Source of the DNA: Hofstenia miamia
Taxonomy: Eukaryota; Xenacoelomorpha; Acoela; Hofsteniidae
Direction: 5' to 3'
NCBI GenBank assembly: GCA_900660155.1
Contig: CABFPE010000684.1
Span: 89,556 to 153,555, forward strand
DNA length: 64,000 bases
Part shown: piece after piece, positions 21,346 to 34,129 of the stretch
How positions within the stretch are numbered: the first letter of the stretch is position 1
How the letters are laid out: each line of letters starts with the position of its first letter
Notes under the pieces: model-generated
The model's database searches: none
Seen by the model: the letters and a program-made list of their open reading frames with translations, nothing else
What the model was told of the DNA's origin: nothing
Position numbers and translations under genes: made by a program

Positions 21346-24300
21346 TTGCTTCCTATAGATCCTCTAAATTTATTGAAAACACATTTTGCTCATTGCTCTG
21401 TCAATATTGCAGCTATCACCATGAAATTTTGCAGGCTTATAGAGCTCTGCAAGGTGAAGATTTTAAGCCTTTTAAAAGCCTAAGCCTGTCAAAATTTTGT
21501 TGTCTAGTGGGAAAATATTATGCCATCATTGATGATATTTGGAGTGAGCTCATGCAAAAAAATTGGGAATAGAATTTAAAAATTGAAGGTTTTTTCAAAT
21601 TCCCAACATTAGAAATTTATATAAATTTTTTAGTAAGCCTGAATTTCTAAATTTTTTATACCATTTATTTATAAAAAAATGATTTTTGAGAATTTTTTTT
21701 CATTTTAACACTCTAGTGATTTGAATTTGAATTGAAATTTATTTTGAAAAAAAAATTTATTTTGAAAACCTGGGTTGGGCCTTAGATATTATACCTTAAA
21801 TTTAGCAGGCTATAGCAACAAAAATTCTATAATATCACAATTCCATTTGATTTTAAAGTAGCAAATTTCACAAAAAAAAATTTTGTTCTCAACAGGTTTG
21901 TCTCTAAGATCAATACTGGCTGGACTAGGCTAGCTAGAGTTGGGCTAATTTTTCTGAAAAGATATTTTTTTAAATAACTTTTGTTATAACAAAGCTATAA
22001 ACAATATTTTTGCTCCAAAATATGCACTTTGAAAGGAGATAATATGTGATTTTAATTTACTTATATCTGTCCTAATATGGAAAGTTTCAAAAATTTCAAC
22101 TAAAAAATACTTTTTTCTCAAAATTAAAAGTTCAAAAATTGAAAATTTTTACTTTGAGATATGTGCAGTAATACAAGAAATAACATTCAAAATAATCTTC
22201 CCAAAATTCCCTGCAAATCTTCCATAATAGGAATTTTTCTTTTTTACATATGAAAATTATAGAAAGAGTTTGTAATTTTTTAAAAACTATAGTGACTTTT
22301 CTTGAAAAAAACTGTCTATATATCTGCATTTACTTTTTAATATTATTAAACTTTAAAATTTTTTTTTAAAATAGTACACTTCATATTTGGACACCCTGAT
22401 AAACTTGCAAAAAATCAATGTTTTTTTAAATGTATAATGTGGATGATGAAAATTGATATTATGGATAAGCCTTGAAAATTCATTTACATTTTACTCCATT
22501 TCATTGATATCTGTGATCCATTCTGTGAATTTCTTTTAGATTTTGCCATGGTTATTGAATATACTGGGATTTCTGGGTTTTTGATTATATAAAGTTTTCA
22601 GAGCATTGACATACTTCTCAGTAAAGATGGATGTTTCTACATTGATTAAAGACTGGCAAATGTGTATCCAGCATTAAATTTCTAGATTTAGAAGCTATTT
22701 CTTTGTCATTCAATGAATTAAATGTGAGAACTCAAATTAGCAAGATTTCACTTAAAACTGCTCTTTAACTTCAGCTGCAAATGAAAAACAAATACATATT
22801 TAGATTCTACAGGTCTCAAATTATGTAAATATGTTAATCTTTAAAATTAAAAGGCAATCTAGATGTTGTATTGTGAAATTTTGTTGGTTGAGTGCATTGG
22901 TATTATTTTTAACATTCCTTAGCTCTAAAGGGTTTGATTTTTTTGAATCAACCACAAAGGCAATTTGAAGCTTCTGAATTGATATCTGCTATTAAATTTT
23001 TACTTTGAGCTGTCATTTCAGCATAAATTGATAAATTATATGTAATTTTTTTCAGATTTGGTGAAAAAACACTGACTTTTCAGTTTTGATTTGGTAACTG
23101 GTCTTTGAGTATTGCTTAAAATGAAAATTCAATTCCATTTTCAAAATCTACATGTAGATGTTTAAAATTACTTAGAACTGTTAATGTTTTATTTTAGAAG
23201 TTGAACTAGAGGTCATATTGTGAAATTTTGTTGAATACAATGGTATTATCCTCAAGGTTCCTTAGCTCTGAGAGGTTTGATTTTTTTGAATCACCCCCAA
23301 ATGCAAATTTGTTGAATATTGCTCATTCTACCTAAATTCGATGCTTCTGAATTGAATTCTACTATTAAATTTTTACTTTGAGCTGTCATTTCAGTGTAAA
23401 TTGATGAATTATATGACAAAGTTGTGAAATACAAGGAATACTTTATAGTTTAATTGTAATTATTTACAATTTTACATAGCTTCGCATGTTAATTATGTTA
23501 AAAATTTCTTTGATTAATAGTCTGTTTACTATTTCAAAGTGTTTGCTTTAAATACAAACTTAGTGCTGTCATTTTTATATCTGCAAGTGCATTTGACCTA
23601 TAAGTTGAATGTGCATGCTAAGATATTTCATGAAGATTATTTATATTTCTAAGTAAATTATTGAAATTTAGTTTGAATATATGGAATTTTTTAATCAATT
23701 TCAAGAATCTCATAGCATTTGAAAGTATTTAAATTCAAATTTGTAGTAAATATATAAAGCACTTAAAGATTTTTTAAATTTTAGTAATGAGCATATAAGT
23801 TATCATTTATTAAAAAATTTTCTTGCTCTATTTAATTTTAATTAGAGTCAGCTCTAGAATTCCATTAGTTTAATAGCAGCAATAAATTTCTATTCAAATT
23901 GAACAAAGAATCTCTTAGTGAAAACCAAATTTTTTTGCTTTATTTTTGAATATCTAAAAAGTTAATTTTTATTCAACTGTTTTCATCTAAAAATTTCAAG
24001 TTTTCAAAATTTCATTCATTTGGAAAACCATTGATATCAGATTTGCAAAAACAGATAAAACAGCAAATATCAGAAAAAAAGAAACAAGACAATTTTATTT
24101 AAAAAATACAAAATTAAGTTATTTAGACCAAATTACAAAAAAAAGTTCACTACTGATTAATCAAAATGATTTTCTTAGTTAAATTTATAACAATATTTTG
24201 CATTTTGCTTCTGCATACCCATACTGTAATACCTATTTCAGTCAACATTCCTGATCTATATAAACAATTATTAAACTTCCAATTTCATTCTAAAGTATAT

Positions 24301-24880
24301 TGTAGTGCATTCCATTTGTAAAGCTTAAATTATAATTTTGGCCTAGCAACACTTCCATCAGTTTGATACAAAACTGATTTTTTTCTTTGTGGGTGACCTT
24401 TTTAATTCCATTAAGTCATTGTAATTGGTGTATAATTTTACAAATGTTAAATTTAAAGTATAAAATTTGAACTCATTTTAAATTAGCCTTACAACAATGA
24501 ATGGGAGTCAGCTCTGTCATAAGACCACTGCTCCTGAGCAGTTAATACTTAAGAACCTTAATTAAAGGGAACTGGTAATCTATAAAAATCTTTTAAAATT
24601 TGATTAATTTACCATTAAACACAATCAAAAGGAGATATTAATGCAAACTCAAAATATTCATAGCAACTAAGGAAGCAACTAATGTTGCTATTTTAGCTGT
24701 GAAGCTAAAGAAATATTAATATGTAAACCCAATTCCTAATAATCTAAAAACATTACAACCAATGTAGGATATTAATTTAACAGGAATAATTAACATTGAG
24801 AAACATTAAACACAGTCAAAGAGAGATATTAATGCAAACTCAACCTAATCAAAGTACAAGTTTTTGATAGCAGAACATTA
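21346..24880. other. AT-rich non-coding stretch with an internal direct repeat
   Basis: No coding frame with a recognisable domain. It contains a direct repeat: 22857-23042 against 23205-23417. Landmarks are ATTGTGAAATTTTGTTG, CTTAGCTCT-A-AGG-TTTGA and TTTTTACTTTGAGCTGTCAT. A shorter pair lies at 24610-24655 and 24803-24848 (AGATATTAATGCAAACTCAA). CpG is almost absent. It may be an old transposon or intergenic DNA. Confidence 0.5.
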
Positions 24881-25620
24881 CTTTTAACAGTAAAACAACA
24901 ATTTTAAATTGCTAAGCAGTTCAAATATGGCTGCTTAAACAAACACAAGCCTAACAATGGGCAGAAGGACATTTTTGATATCCTATCAATCATACTCAAT
25001 GCAAAAATATTATTGAAATTTGAAAGACTACCTTGTTTATAAATGATAACAACAAGCATAAAAATCTGAAAAATTTAAACAAAATGTAAAATTTTAAAAT
25101 TAAGTACCATTTTGAAATAGTACTTTCTTAAATCATGAAAAATCTTTTCTACTCAAACATAACTTTTTATATAATAGCAAATTTCAAAATTCCCAAATAT
25201 TCATGAATAAATTATTTTGATTATTCACTTAACACATATGTTATAATATTTTGCAAACTAAAAATTTCAAAAAACTTTTTTACAATTCTTTTTCTATATT
25301 AAAGGATCTAGGGATCAAAATAATGAAGTGAGTTATATTTGCAAGCTTCTGTTCATTAATTATTGATTAGTAAGGTTGCCACTGTTGCTGCCAATTGGTT
25401 ACCAATGGGCCACTGATGGCATCAGTGGTCACAAATACCTTTGACATTGAATGTTATATTATGAATTCTAATTTGTGACTTGGTATAATTTGGTTGAGTT
25501 AAGGACACAGTTGGAAGTGTGTATTGCATATATTCCTTAAGATTGAAAACCTTGTTGAAAGCCATTGAATTCATTATACAGTGCTCATAAAAACACAAGC
25601 TTTCATACTAGACTGAATTA
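24880..25620 (+). repeat. Dispersed repeat R1, copy 1
   Basis: Collinear with 51095-52110 at moderate identity. Shared landmarks are AACAACAATTTTAAATTG, GTTTATAAATGATAACAA, ATCAAAATAATGAAGTGA and a perfect hairpin, CCACTGATG/CATCAGTGG at 25410-25428. No coding potential was seen, so the class is unknown. Confidence 0.6.
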
Positions 25621-25779
25621 TTAACTACTTAAGAGTAATACGGGATAATCAGCAGAAAATCAAATAAAACTAAGAAAGAGCAAACAAAGACTAAAAACAA
25701 TTAATTGTTATTTATTATATTTTCTGAATTATCCATGTTTATCAGTTAATAATTTGTAAAAGTAATTTAAGAGCAATTA

Positions 25780-26760
25780 AGTAATATCGACTGTTTGCAA
25801 AAGCATTTGGCAAATTATTGATGACAAAAACACTACTTAAGTAGTGATGTTGCATAATAATTGGCAGATGAAGCAATCATAAACAAATTTATATTACAAA
25901 GACAGGTACATGTTAAGTGTTTAACTGTTTGCACATTTCAAATATAAAAACTATGTACATGAATTATTTTGATGATGAATTAAATTTCTTTGGATTTATC
26001 TTGTATTTCATCAGGTTTGATTAAATATGCAAACAGAAAGCTAAACATCAGAGCACATGAGTAGTACTCAGGTTCCCAAATTCAATACAATGAATTGTGG
26101 TGACACTGCACTCCAGCCTTACATCTATCTCTAAGTTGTGCAGTCAGTAGCCTGACTATGAAAGTGTGTTCCTATGTTAAGTGCACAGATAGGGGTTTGT
26201 AATCCATTTAGTTTTCCAACCAATTCATTTGCTATTATAAGAAATGTCACCAAATAGCTGGATAGCAAAACTTAGGTTAACCCACAGTTTTAGATACGAA
26301 TTCTTATGGCATAATAATAAGATCTATTATACATATGAGGTCCCTATGAGCCCCATTATCTTACATGTCCACATGGTTTGTTAAGTTAGTTATTTGTATA
26401 ATTAACTTGTATGACAAACTGTTTAAGAGATCTTTTGTGCAGACTGCATTGATTGTTCCTATGTTACTTTAACTTATATTTATTTGTAGGTTTATTTATA
26501 TGCGAGAACAATCACAGTTGAGTGCAGTTTGTTTGCAGACTTGCCTTTATTGCTACACCTGTTAATAACAAGGACAATCAATGCATAAAATTTATTAAGG
26601 TAAACAACACTAGGAAACCACACAATACACATTGCACACTGAGAACTGTCCATCAGTCACAACAATTTCCACGTTAACTGGTGAACACTGCATGATGTCA
26701 ATTGATTCTTCCCCATTGTATGGTTCTGCATTGGGTTGGGCCTTGTAATTAACTGCTGTT
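25780..26760 (-). repeat. Highly diverged family-B-like LTR
   Basis: Segments around 25870-26290 and 26500-26620 are collinear with the LTR at 19807-20944. Landmarks are AATTGGCAGA, CAGGTAC, TTTGATGATGAATTAAATTTC, CATCAGGTTTGATTA, ATAGCTGGATAG and TGCCTTTATTGCTAC. The divergence is much larger than between the other copies, so this is an old insertion or a related family. Confidence 0.45.
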
Positions 26761-29700
26761 GCTCTAAATGAATTTCCATTACTGGTTAGAATACAAAGAA
26801 GTTTGTAGTTAGTGTTAAATCAATCAGTAGGTACAACATTGGATTCATGCTGGCTATGAAAAAGATAATACATGCAATTTGGTAAAGCCTTAGTCAATGT
26901 AACCCTATTACAGCTCAGTACAGATTCTACACTAGTGTAACTAAATTACAGAATAGTGAGTTGATGAATATTGCTGCTTACTTTTCTAGCAATTAATTTG
27001 TTAAATGAAGTCAGGAAGTTGTACCTTAGTATGATTTCATAAGGCCATGGCTGCTTCTGCGTCTTTCTCAAATTGTACATGCTGCATATAGGGACTTTTT
27101 TAGCCACTCTGTTTTATATTTTCATATTCACCCGATATGATACTTAATCTTAATTCATCTTTTCACAAGTTTTCTCTGAACCATCCTATGTTTGTGGCAC
27201 AAGTTTTTGCATTATGAAAACTTCAAAAATTGTTAGCCTTTTGTGAAAAGTGTAAGCACAAAGTTACTAATCTATGAACTGTTTCATTTTGAATCACATT
27301 AAAATCATCAATGAGAACATTTACTTTTGCTAAAATATTTTCTTCAATTTTATGAAATGAAACATTTCAAAAATAATTATATCTGCATTGGGATTTTGAG
27401 AGATTCTAAAATTGTGTCTTAAATACTATAGAAAACATTTAAATTCATTTTAAAATGTCTGAGAACGTTTAATTTAAGTGTACTTACAACTTTAGAATCA
27501 AGCTAAAAAACTTAGGAATACTAAATGTAGTGGCAATTGCAATTTGATAATAATATGCTAAAGCACTTTAATATTATGACTTACCAAATTTGAATTTCTT
27601 TCCACATTCCTTTCTATAATTGATCATGTATTACGAGATAGTTACAATTTCTATGCCATCCTTATGATTAATGCAGATTCTAGAATTTTTCAGTGCAGAA
27701 ATTTATCAAAATGGAAAATTATGAAGAAATATACAAAGGTTATGTCTCAAAATTTGATGGGAATGCTGGAATTAATGAAAGGGTTGCTCTTTCATTATGC
27801 TCCCCTCAATTATACAGACATATGTAAATGTGTGCCTCAGCATCAATGTAGAGAAGAATGATTAATTATCATATTTCATCATAATGATAAAGTTTTTGAC
27901 AAATAATGCTGGTGCCATGTTGGTGAGATGACTAACCTGTTACAAGGAGGCCTGGGGGGTTTCCCTAGAATGATGTTTCAGGTAGCAGATCTGTCTACGC
28001 ACTAGATACGCATCATGTAGTTCTAGTAAAGAATTTCAACTACTTCGCTTACATGTAATCTAAAGGTAGCATTAACTTCCCCATTTGAAAGGTTATCACT
28101 CTTATAACTGTTTTCTTTTCATCACTGACCATTTATGCCGAATGCCCTTGTTTCAAATACCTTAAGAGAGAGTATTTTGAGCTCACTGAGTATCTTCATG
28201 ATTAAGTGTGAAGGCACAAATAATTTTAACATCCTCTTGTTAATAATGCTTACTGAGGCTCTACTAACTCTTCATCACATCATGTTATGATCTATGCAAA
28301 TTCTAAAAATGTATTAAGAACAAATATTTTATCAAAACACTCTACTTCATAAATTATTGCTTGAAGCATTACGTGTTTATTCTGTTCAGAAAGTAGGGTA
28401 GAAGTTATTAATTCACAAATACTTCTCATAGCTTTATAGAGTATTAGAATTTCATTAATTTTTTTAAAAGCATGTTTGGAATAAATTTATTTGTCAATTT
28501 CAGGCAACATTTCGTGAATGTCATGAATACTTCAATGAGTTACTTTTTATATGTTAAGTATATATTGAGAAGTATCCCCAACAGAAGAAGCACTGCTTAA
28601 GGACTCATTGAAGGATTCTTCACATCTGCAAAATGCTAGAGTATTTCTAACGAATTATAATTTCAAGTATATTTGTAAAGCATTAGTCATTAAATTTGCA
28701 AATTCAATGTGTATGAATAATTTTATACAATCGTTTTATGTATATTAACTGAGAATTAGGATACATAAGGTTTATTTATTGGTGGACAAAAAGTAATTCA
28801 AAAACAAAAATGAATGTGTTCAGAGACTGGCTATTTGACTTGAGAACATAAAAATATTTAGTTTTTCTAATTTAGCACTGCAGGTTTATTTTTGCAGTAA
28901 AATTACAAAGTTATGTATATTGCTACATGAATGAATTTTTTAACATTGCTAGGTGATATCTTAGAATGTTATAGGTATATATTTATTCATTAGTTGCAAC
29001 AAACTGGTGCCAATGCTTTGAACATATTCTAAGACTTACCGCACCATTATACAATCATTTACTATGGTATCATTAAATATTCTTTCCCGCGCACAATTTT
29101 GGTCAGTAGAATGGAGTATCTAACCAAATTATATGTAGCACCTCAGGTCATACCTTAATATAGTGCGAAGCTGTAGCCAATCTGTGCAGTTCTCCTTCAT
29201 AAATATATATAATTACTCAACTGTGAGCATATTTAACTCTGGACATTGATACCGTAAATACGCCGTCAAATTATGATCTATTTGATGAGAAAATCAGAAC
29301 TTTTCTAAGTCATGTGAATGAAAGTGAACTGTTAAATATTGTGCAATTTTCTAACTTTCTTTGTCCTAAGCATGGTTGAAAATGGCTTTTGTTGACCCAA
29401 CCAAACACATGGGTTCGGTCACATTTCTTGTTAATATTTGAGATTGGGTTTGGTTGGGTAAAGCAAGAAAAGTACATAAATGTGTTTTATGAATCAATTT
29501 GTAAGATATGCCAATTCGAACTGATTAATATTATAGAGAAAAACACTAAAAAGAGTTTATTGATCTTGTAAAGAAAATCGAATACTGGAACTCATTTGCA
29601 TCATCAGGCTTGTGTGAAGGAGCGGGAATCCCCACCCCACCCCGCATGCGGAGTGGGTCTTAATTTTAACCCCGCATGGAAAATTATGGTGATTTGCAGT

Positions 29701-30981
29701 TTAAATATATTATTGGTTTTTTCATACTACTGTGAATTTTTTTTATTTGTGTAATTTAGCGTTGTAATTCAATAATAAAATTCATTATTCTTTTGTAATT
29801 CGTAAATGCTGCTCACCATGTATATCAGTTTTATTTTCAAAATACACATTTTAAAGAGTTGGCAAACATCATTGCGATGTACCATTTTGCAAATTCAGCA
29901 AAAAGGATCTTGTCCGTCCCTAGTACATCTGCTTTTGTTGCAACAATTTTCAGCAACAATGGCCTAATTTTATGAAAACTTCACCGCAAGATAAAGCCAA
30001 ATATCTTTCAAATCACGGTTTATATAAAAATTGCAGTCATATGCAAAACTTAATGAAAAAACTGTGAATTAGTTGTACATTTAGAAAAGCATTTTTGCTA
30101 AACCGATTCTGATTAAGAATATCATGATTATCATTATTTTAATTCTTATTATTTTTTTATGCACTATAAAAATTTTTAATTTTATTAATTTTGTTTTTGC
30201 GCGACGGTGATTTGCGGGGTAGATCCACATATTTTATCAGCGGTGCTGGGAGAATTCTGGGAATAGAATATTGCCTCGCAAAAAACCTGTGCATTATGAA
30301 TTTATGTCATACCGTAGCTTTGCTATAACGCGCATTAGCTGTCTTAACCCAGTTTGCTCGACTAATAGCTGCTTTTTCTCATTTATAGCTCTTAGTTTCA
30401 GATTCCTTTGCAAAGGTGAAATACATAGACATATACACATAAATACACTTTAAAGTTGATAAAGCCAATAAATTTAATATGTCTAAGTGTATTACTTTAT
30501 GAACTATGAAGAAATTTACATGAGGGTCTTATGTAGCATTCATTTTTATGTAAATCTATACGAAATAGATATAAATTACATATACATTAACATATATATA
30601 TATATACTGTAAATATATATATATATATTTTTTTTCATATATATAAACACATATATACTGTATAGATGAATAGAAAATGCTTATATATCAATTATATACT
30701 TCACAGAAATTGTTTTAGGAATTAGATATTTAAATAAATTTCAATGCCTGTATGCCCGCCTCGTGACCTTAGTATAGAAATCACTGCCCTTTGAGGACAC
30801 TACTCCAGCAATTTTAAACAGGTCCTACAATTTTTAGAGAAATTATTGCAAGGAATTTAAAATTTATGTTTGCCCTAAATTCAAATAAAATGTATTTTTA
30901 ACTATCCAATAAAATTAATTGTTTTGCGCCTCATAAGAGCAAAAAACTATCGATATATATTTTGTTTTGGTTTTATATTAA
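26761..30981. other. AT-rich intergenic DNA upstream of GPCR gene 1
   Basis: I found no gene or recognisable transposon protein. Local features are a GC-rich patch at 29620-29690 (ACCCCACCCCGCATGCGG) of the kind seen in decayed hAT ends, and an AT-dinucleotide microsatellite at 30594-30660. The promoter and 5' UTR of GPCR gene 1 must lie at its right end, but no clear core motif stands out. Confidence 0.5.
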
Positions 30982-32227
30982 ATGGTCGCGAATTCCTCTT
31001 GCCTTTTTGGCAAAAAAGAAGAATATTTGTACTTAGCTACAAGCTGGTTCACTCTTACTTTCTCTTGCAGTGGCATAATAACCAATGGGTTAAGTTTTAT
31101 GACAATCCATTCAATGAAAGAAAGAAATTCAGCAACAGCTTACATTCAAGGTATAAAATAGAATGACTTTAAGAACTTAAGATTCATTAAATTATTATAT
31201 TATTTCTTTACACATTTCAAATTTAATTGAGATTAGTTTGAAATTGGAACTAAATTCTGGTATTTTGAATTTAGCATGAAATTTGAGGTTAAATTAAGCA
31301 CCACTGAAATAATAAATAATGCAGAAGCATTAAACATAAATTATTGTTCAATTGATGCAAGAGCCCTGACTTTATTTCTTTTTTTATATTACAATTAACA
31401 CTTGAATTTTAATGATTTAATATTTATTTGAAATTAGTAGATTCATTGAATAAATTTTAAAGATTTGATTGTCTATGATGTCTTCACACTTAAAAATTTC
31501 TACTATGGCTTTAAAATTTTCAAATATTATATTTTTAGATTTTAGAATAGCAGCTAATCAATTTGCCACTGTATTCCTAACAATTATTTATGTATAAGAT
31601 AAACAAATAAAGCAAATATTTCTATTCTTAGGAATTGCATTAAATATTTACAACAATTTTTTCTTCAATTGTGAAATTTAGTTTGCTTGAAGTAAATATA
31701 GAAAATTAGGATAAACACTGTACAGAATTTATTTAATTATTATTTAGGACTTGCTATATGGGACACTGCTTCAATAATATTTGATGGGCCAATCGATGTA
31801 CTTCAAGCCAAGGCTTTTCTGGATTGGAGTTTTCCTGATTATTTCTTTCTGCAGCAAATTGGTGTATTTGAAGTTTATATAATAATAATTTTCTTTCCAT
31901 TTCAAAAATAAATTTAAATGTTTTCCTAATAGCTTAAAAACTTTTCAAATGGAGATTATTCAATTCATCAATGACAAATTTTTTTGCAATGTGTCAAAAT
32001 ACATTTTTCTTTATGAAATATGTACAGTTACTAAATCATCAATATTTGTAAACAAATTCAATTTATTGTTTATCAATAATATTCTAGACCTCCATAATTT
32101 GCAAAATTTGGATTCTTTACATTCAAAATCTATTGGTCTTATTGAAATTCCTTACAGAATATTTATGAAGTGTACTAAATAACTTCTAATTTTACCAATA
32201 TCAACGAATTCAAACTACTAAGACATG

Positions 32228-32264
<37 letters not shown>

Positions 32265-33200
32265 GGACAAAAATATTAAGGTTTTCTAAAAATTACAATG
32301 CCAAAACTGTCACATGTATTCTCATGAACTCTTAATAATGAAGCGACAATGCATTATGTTCCTAAAATATATTATAGGTTTAAAAAAGTTCATATTTTTA
32401 TGATTTCTACTTAAATAGCCTTTGTCTATGAGGTATTTTAAATTTTTACTCATATAGCCAAATATAAGTGATTTATTGTGTATATATTTTCAAATTTGCA
32501 AGAATATTCAGAAATTGAGTTTTCAGAACATAGTAGCAGAAGTCTAAACTAAAAAATGGTTGTTCTACAGAGTAAAGAAATAGGTAAACATAAAGAACAT
32601 TTTCAAATCAGCATGCAATAGACAAGATATGTCAACACAAACTTGATATTCATTAAAGACTGAAATGATTCTTTCTTTTTTATTCGTTTCATCTCTAAAT
32701 AATAAATGGAACTCTAATGAAAACAAACAATGCTGCATTAATAAAAACTTATATTCACCGCTGTACTTTTAATAAGGGACTCCAAATTTGGTACTGACTT
32801 TATATAATATATTCTTAACAATTTTAATTTCTCAAAAAATAATATTAAACACAAGTAGCTTAAGTTCAATTTTAACAAAGCGGCTAAGTCCGCAATCAAA
32901 CTTACCATGGTGGGGCTGAGCTCCCTGAGTAGACTTCTGAGGATACCGTACATCTACACTAGCAATTTGCAAAATTCCTCAATCTATGTATAAAATCTGT
33001 ACCACATGAAGGCATTTTAAAAGAAATCATCAGCTGAATTTTTGCATTGCAGAAAGAAATAAAGAATAAAGTTTGCTTAGAAGTTTTGCCGTAGTACAAA
33101 ATTTTGCAATAATTATATTTTATTACTATTAATGTTTGGATATCTACGATCTACGAAATACTACTTTATCAAGCAGTAACTCATGATATGAAACATATTG

Positions 33201-33239
<39 letters not shown>

Positions 33240-34129
33240 AAATTTTATTGAATTAATAATAAAATAATACTTACAAATACTGTTACAGTTATATTTAACG
33301 CAATATTTCCTTTTCCAAATGTAGAATATTCATGCTGAATTGTATTCTTAAACGTGAACATTTAAATAATTTCAAAGAAATTAATTTTAGTGTTGATTAT
33401 TAAGGTGCGTAAAAAAATAATATATACACATTTTTTCAGGCATATAACAAGTACTGCATGTGCAGAATATACAAATGTCTGTGATTATGAATTTAATGCA
33501 TTATAGAATATTTAGATAAAGCATTAGATTTTGCTACCACTGGAATCGCTCACTGGATAGTAGTCATTATTAGTTTTGATCGTTTGACTGCTGTGTTCGT
33601 TCCAATAACCTATAAAAATTACTTTTCAAGTACCAAATTTGCAATCTGGTCAATGATTTTAGTCATTATCTTAAACTGTTTCACTATTGGAATACCAGCA
33701 CTAGTTGCTCACTATGATTGTCAAAATGGTATGTGCAAAATTTATCCTTATTGGGAAAGAATCCACATTACTATCATTTTGATCACAATTCAAGGGTTCA
33801 TACCCATTGTTCTGGTTATTGCTTGCAATATTGTAATAGCCTTTCGAATTTCTATCAGAAAAGCTGGAACTATGGAAAATAACTCAATTGAAAGACTGCT
33901 TTTTATTATAACTCTCAGCTATCTAGTTCTTGTATCGATTAGCGAGGCTTCAACATTCTATTTGGCATATTTTTCTAAATCCTGCTCATTTATGAATATG
34001 ATTATCCGTTCAATCGAAAGTGCCGCTCGTGTGATCAACAATGGTGTTAACTTTTTTCTATATATATTACTAGGAAAGGGTTTTAGAAAAAGATTTCTAA
34101 TTATTACAGCGAAATGCAGCTTTCACTGA
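30982..34129 (+). CDS. Class-A (rhodopsin-like) GPCR, three exons, 298 aa (gene 1)
   Basis: Exons are 30982-31150, 31748-31861 and 33516-34129, and both introns are phase 1. The ATG is preceded by an in-frame TAA and starts MVANSSC, which contains an N-glycosylation site (NSS). Exon 1 gives the N terminus and TM1 with the 1.50 Asn (IITNGLSF). Exon 2 gives TM2 with LAxxD (LAIWD). Exon 3 gives TM3 (WIVVIISFDR, DR at 116-117), ECL2 with a C-x4-C (163/168), TM5 with P191, and TM7 NFFLY (273-277) followed by a basic helix-8-like tail. There is no Cys at the TM3 start and no CWxP in TM6. Splice sites are CAAG|gtata, tatttag|GA, ATTG|gtgta, atttag|AT. Residue and intron agreement with the gene at 55572-61036 supports a working gene. 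The style recalls FMRFamide-type peptide receptors, but the ligand is unknown. It is presumably a plasma-membrane receptor. Confidence 0.88.
32230..32261. repeat. (TA)n microsatellite in intron 2 of GPCR gene 1
   Basis: About sixteen TA units. A second tract lies at 33204-33238 in the same intron, 280 bp before exon 3. Neither lies in coding sequence. Confidence 0.95.
33204..33238. repeat. (TA)n microsatellite
   Basis: About seventeen TA units in intron 2 of GPCR gene 1. Confidence 0.95.

Noticed and set aside
20912-21358. 148-aa plus-strand hydrophobic open frame
   Set aside because: It is antisense to the RT fragment and crosses the LTR boundary, so it is an artefact of the minus-strand coding.
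22857-25060. Possible CRISPR-like array from short direct repeats
   Set aside because: Repeats are long, diverged, unevenly spaced, and the genome is plainly animal.
27664-27861. 65-aa plus-strand frame with several Cys near its end
   Set aside because: No domain, no splice context and no homologous copy in the window.
30594-30660. TA-rich hairpin as a possible structured RNA
   Set aside because: Simple dinucleotide repeat; pairing is trivial and there is no conserved loop.
30924-31166. 80-aa plus-strand frame overlapping GPCR exon 1
   Set aside because: It is in a different frame from exon 1; the receptor frame matches the paralogue residue by residue.
32738-32953. 71-aa minus-strand frame within intron 2 of GPCR gene 1
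   Set aside because: The matching stretch at 7080-7275 is not open, so conservation reflects the segmental duplication, not coding.
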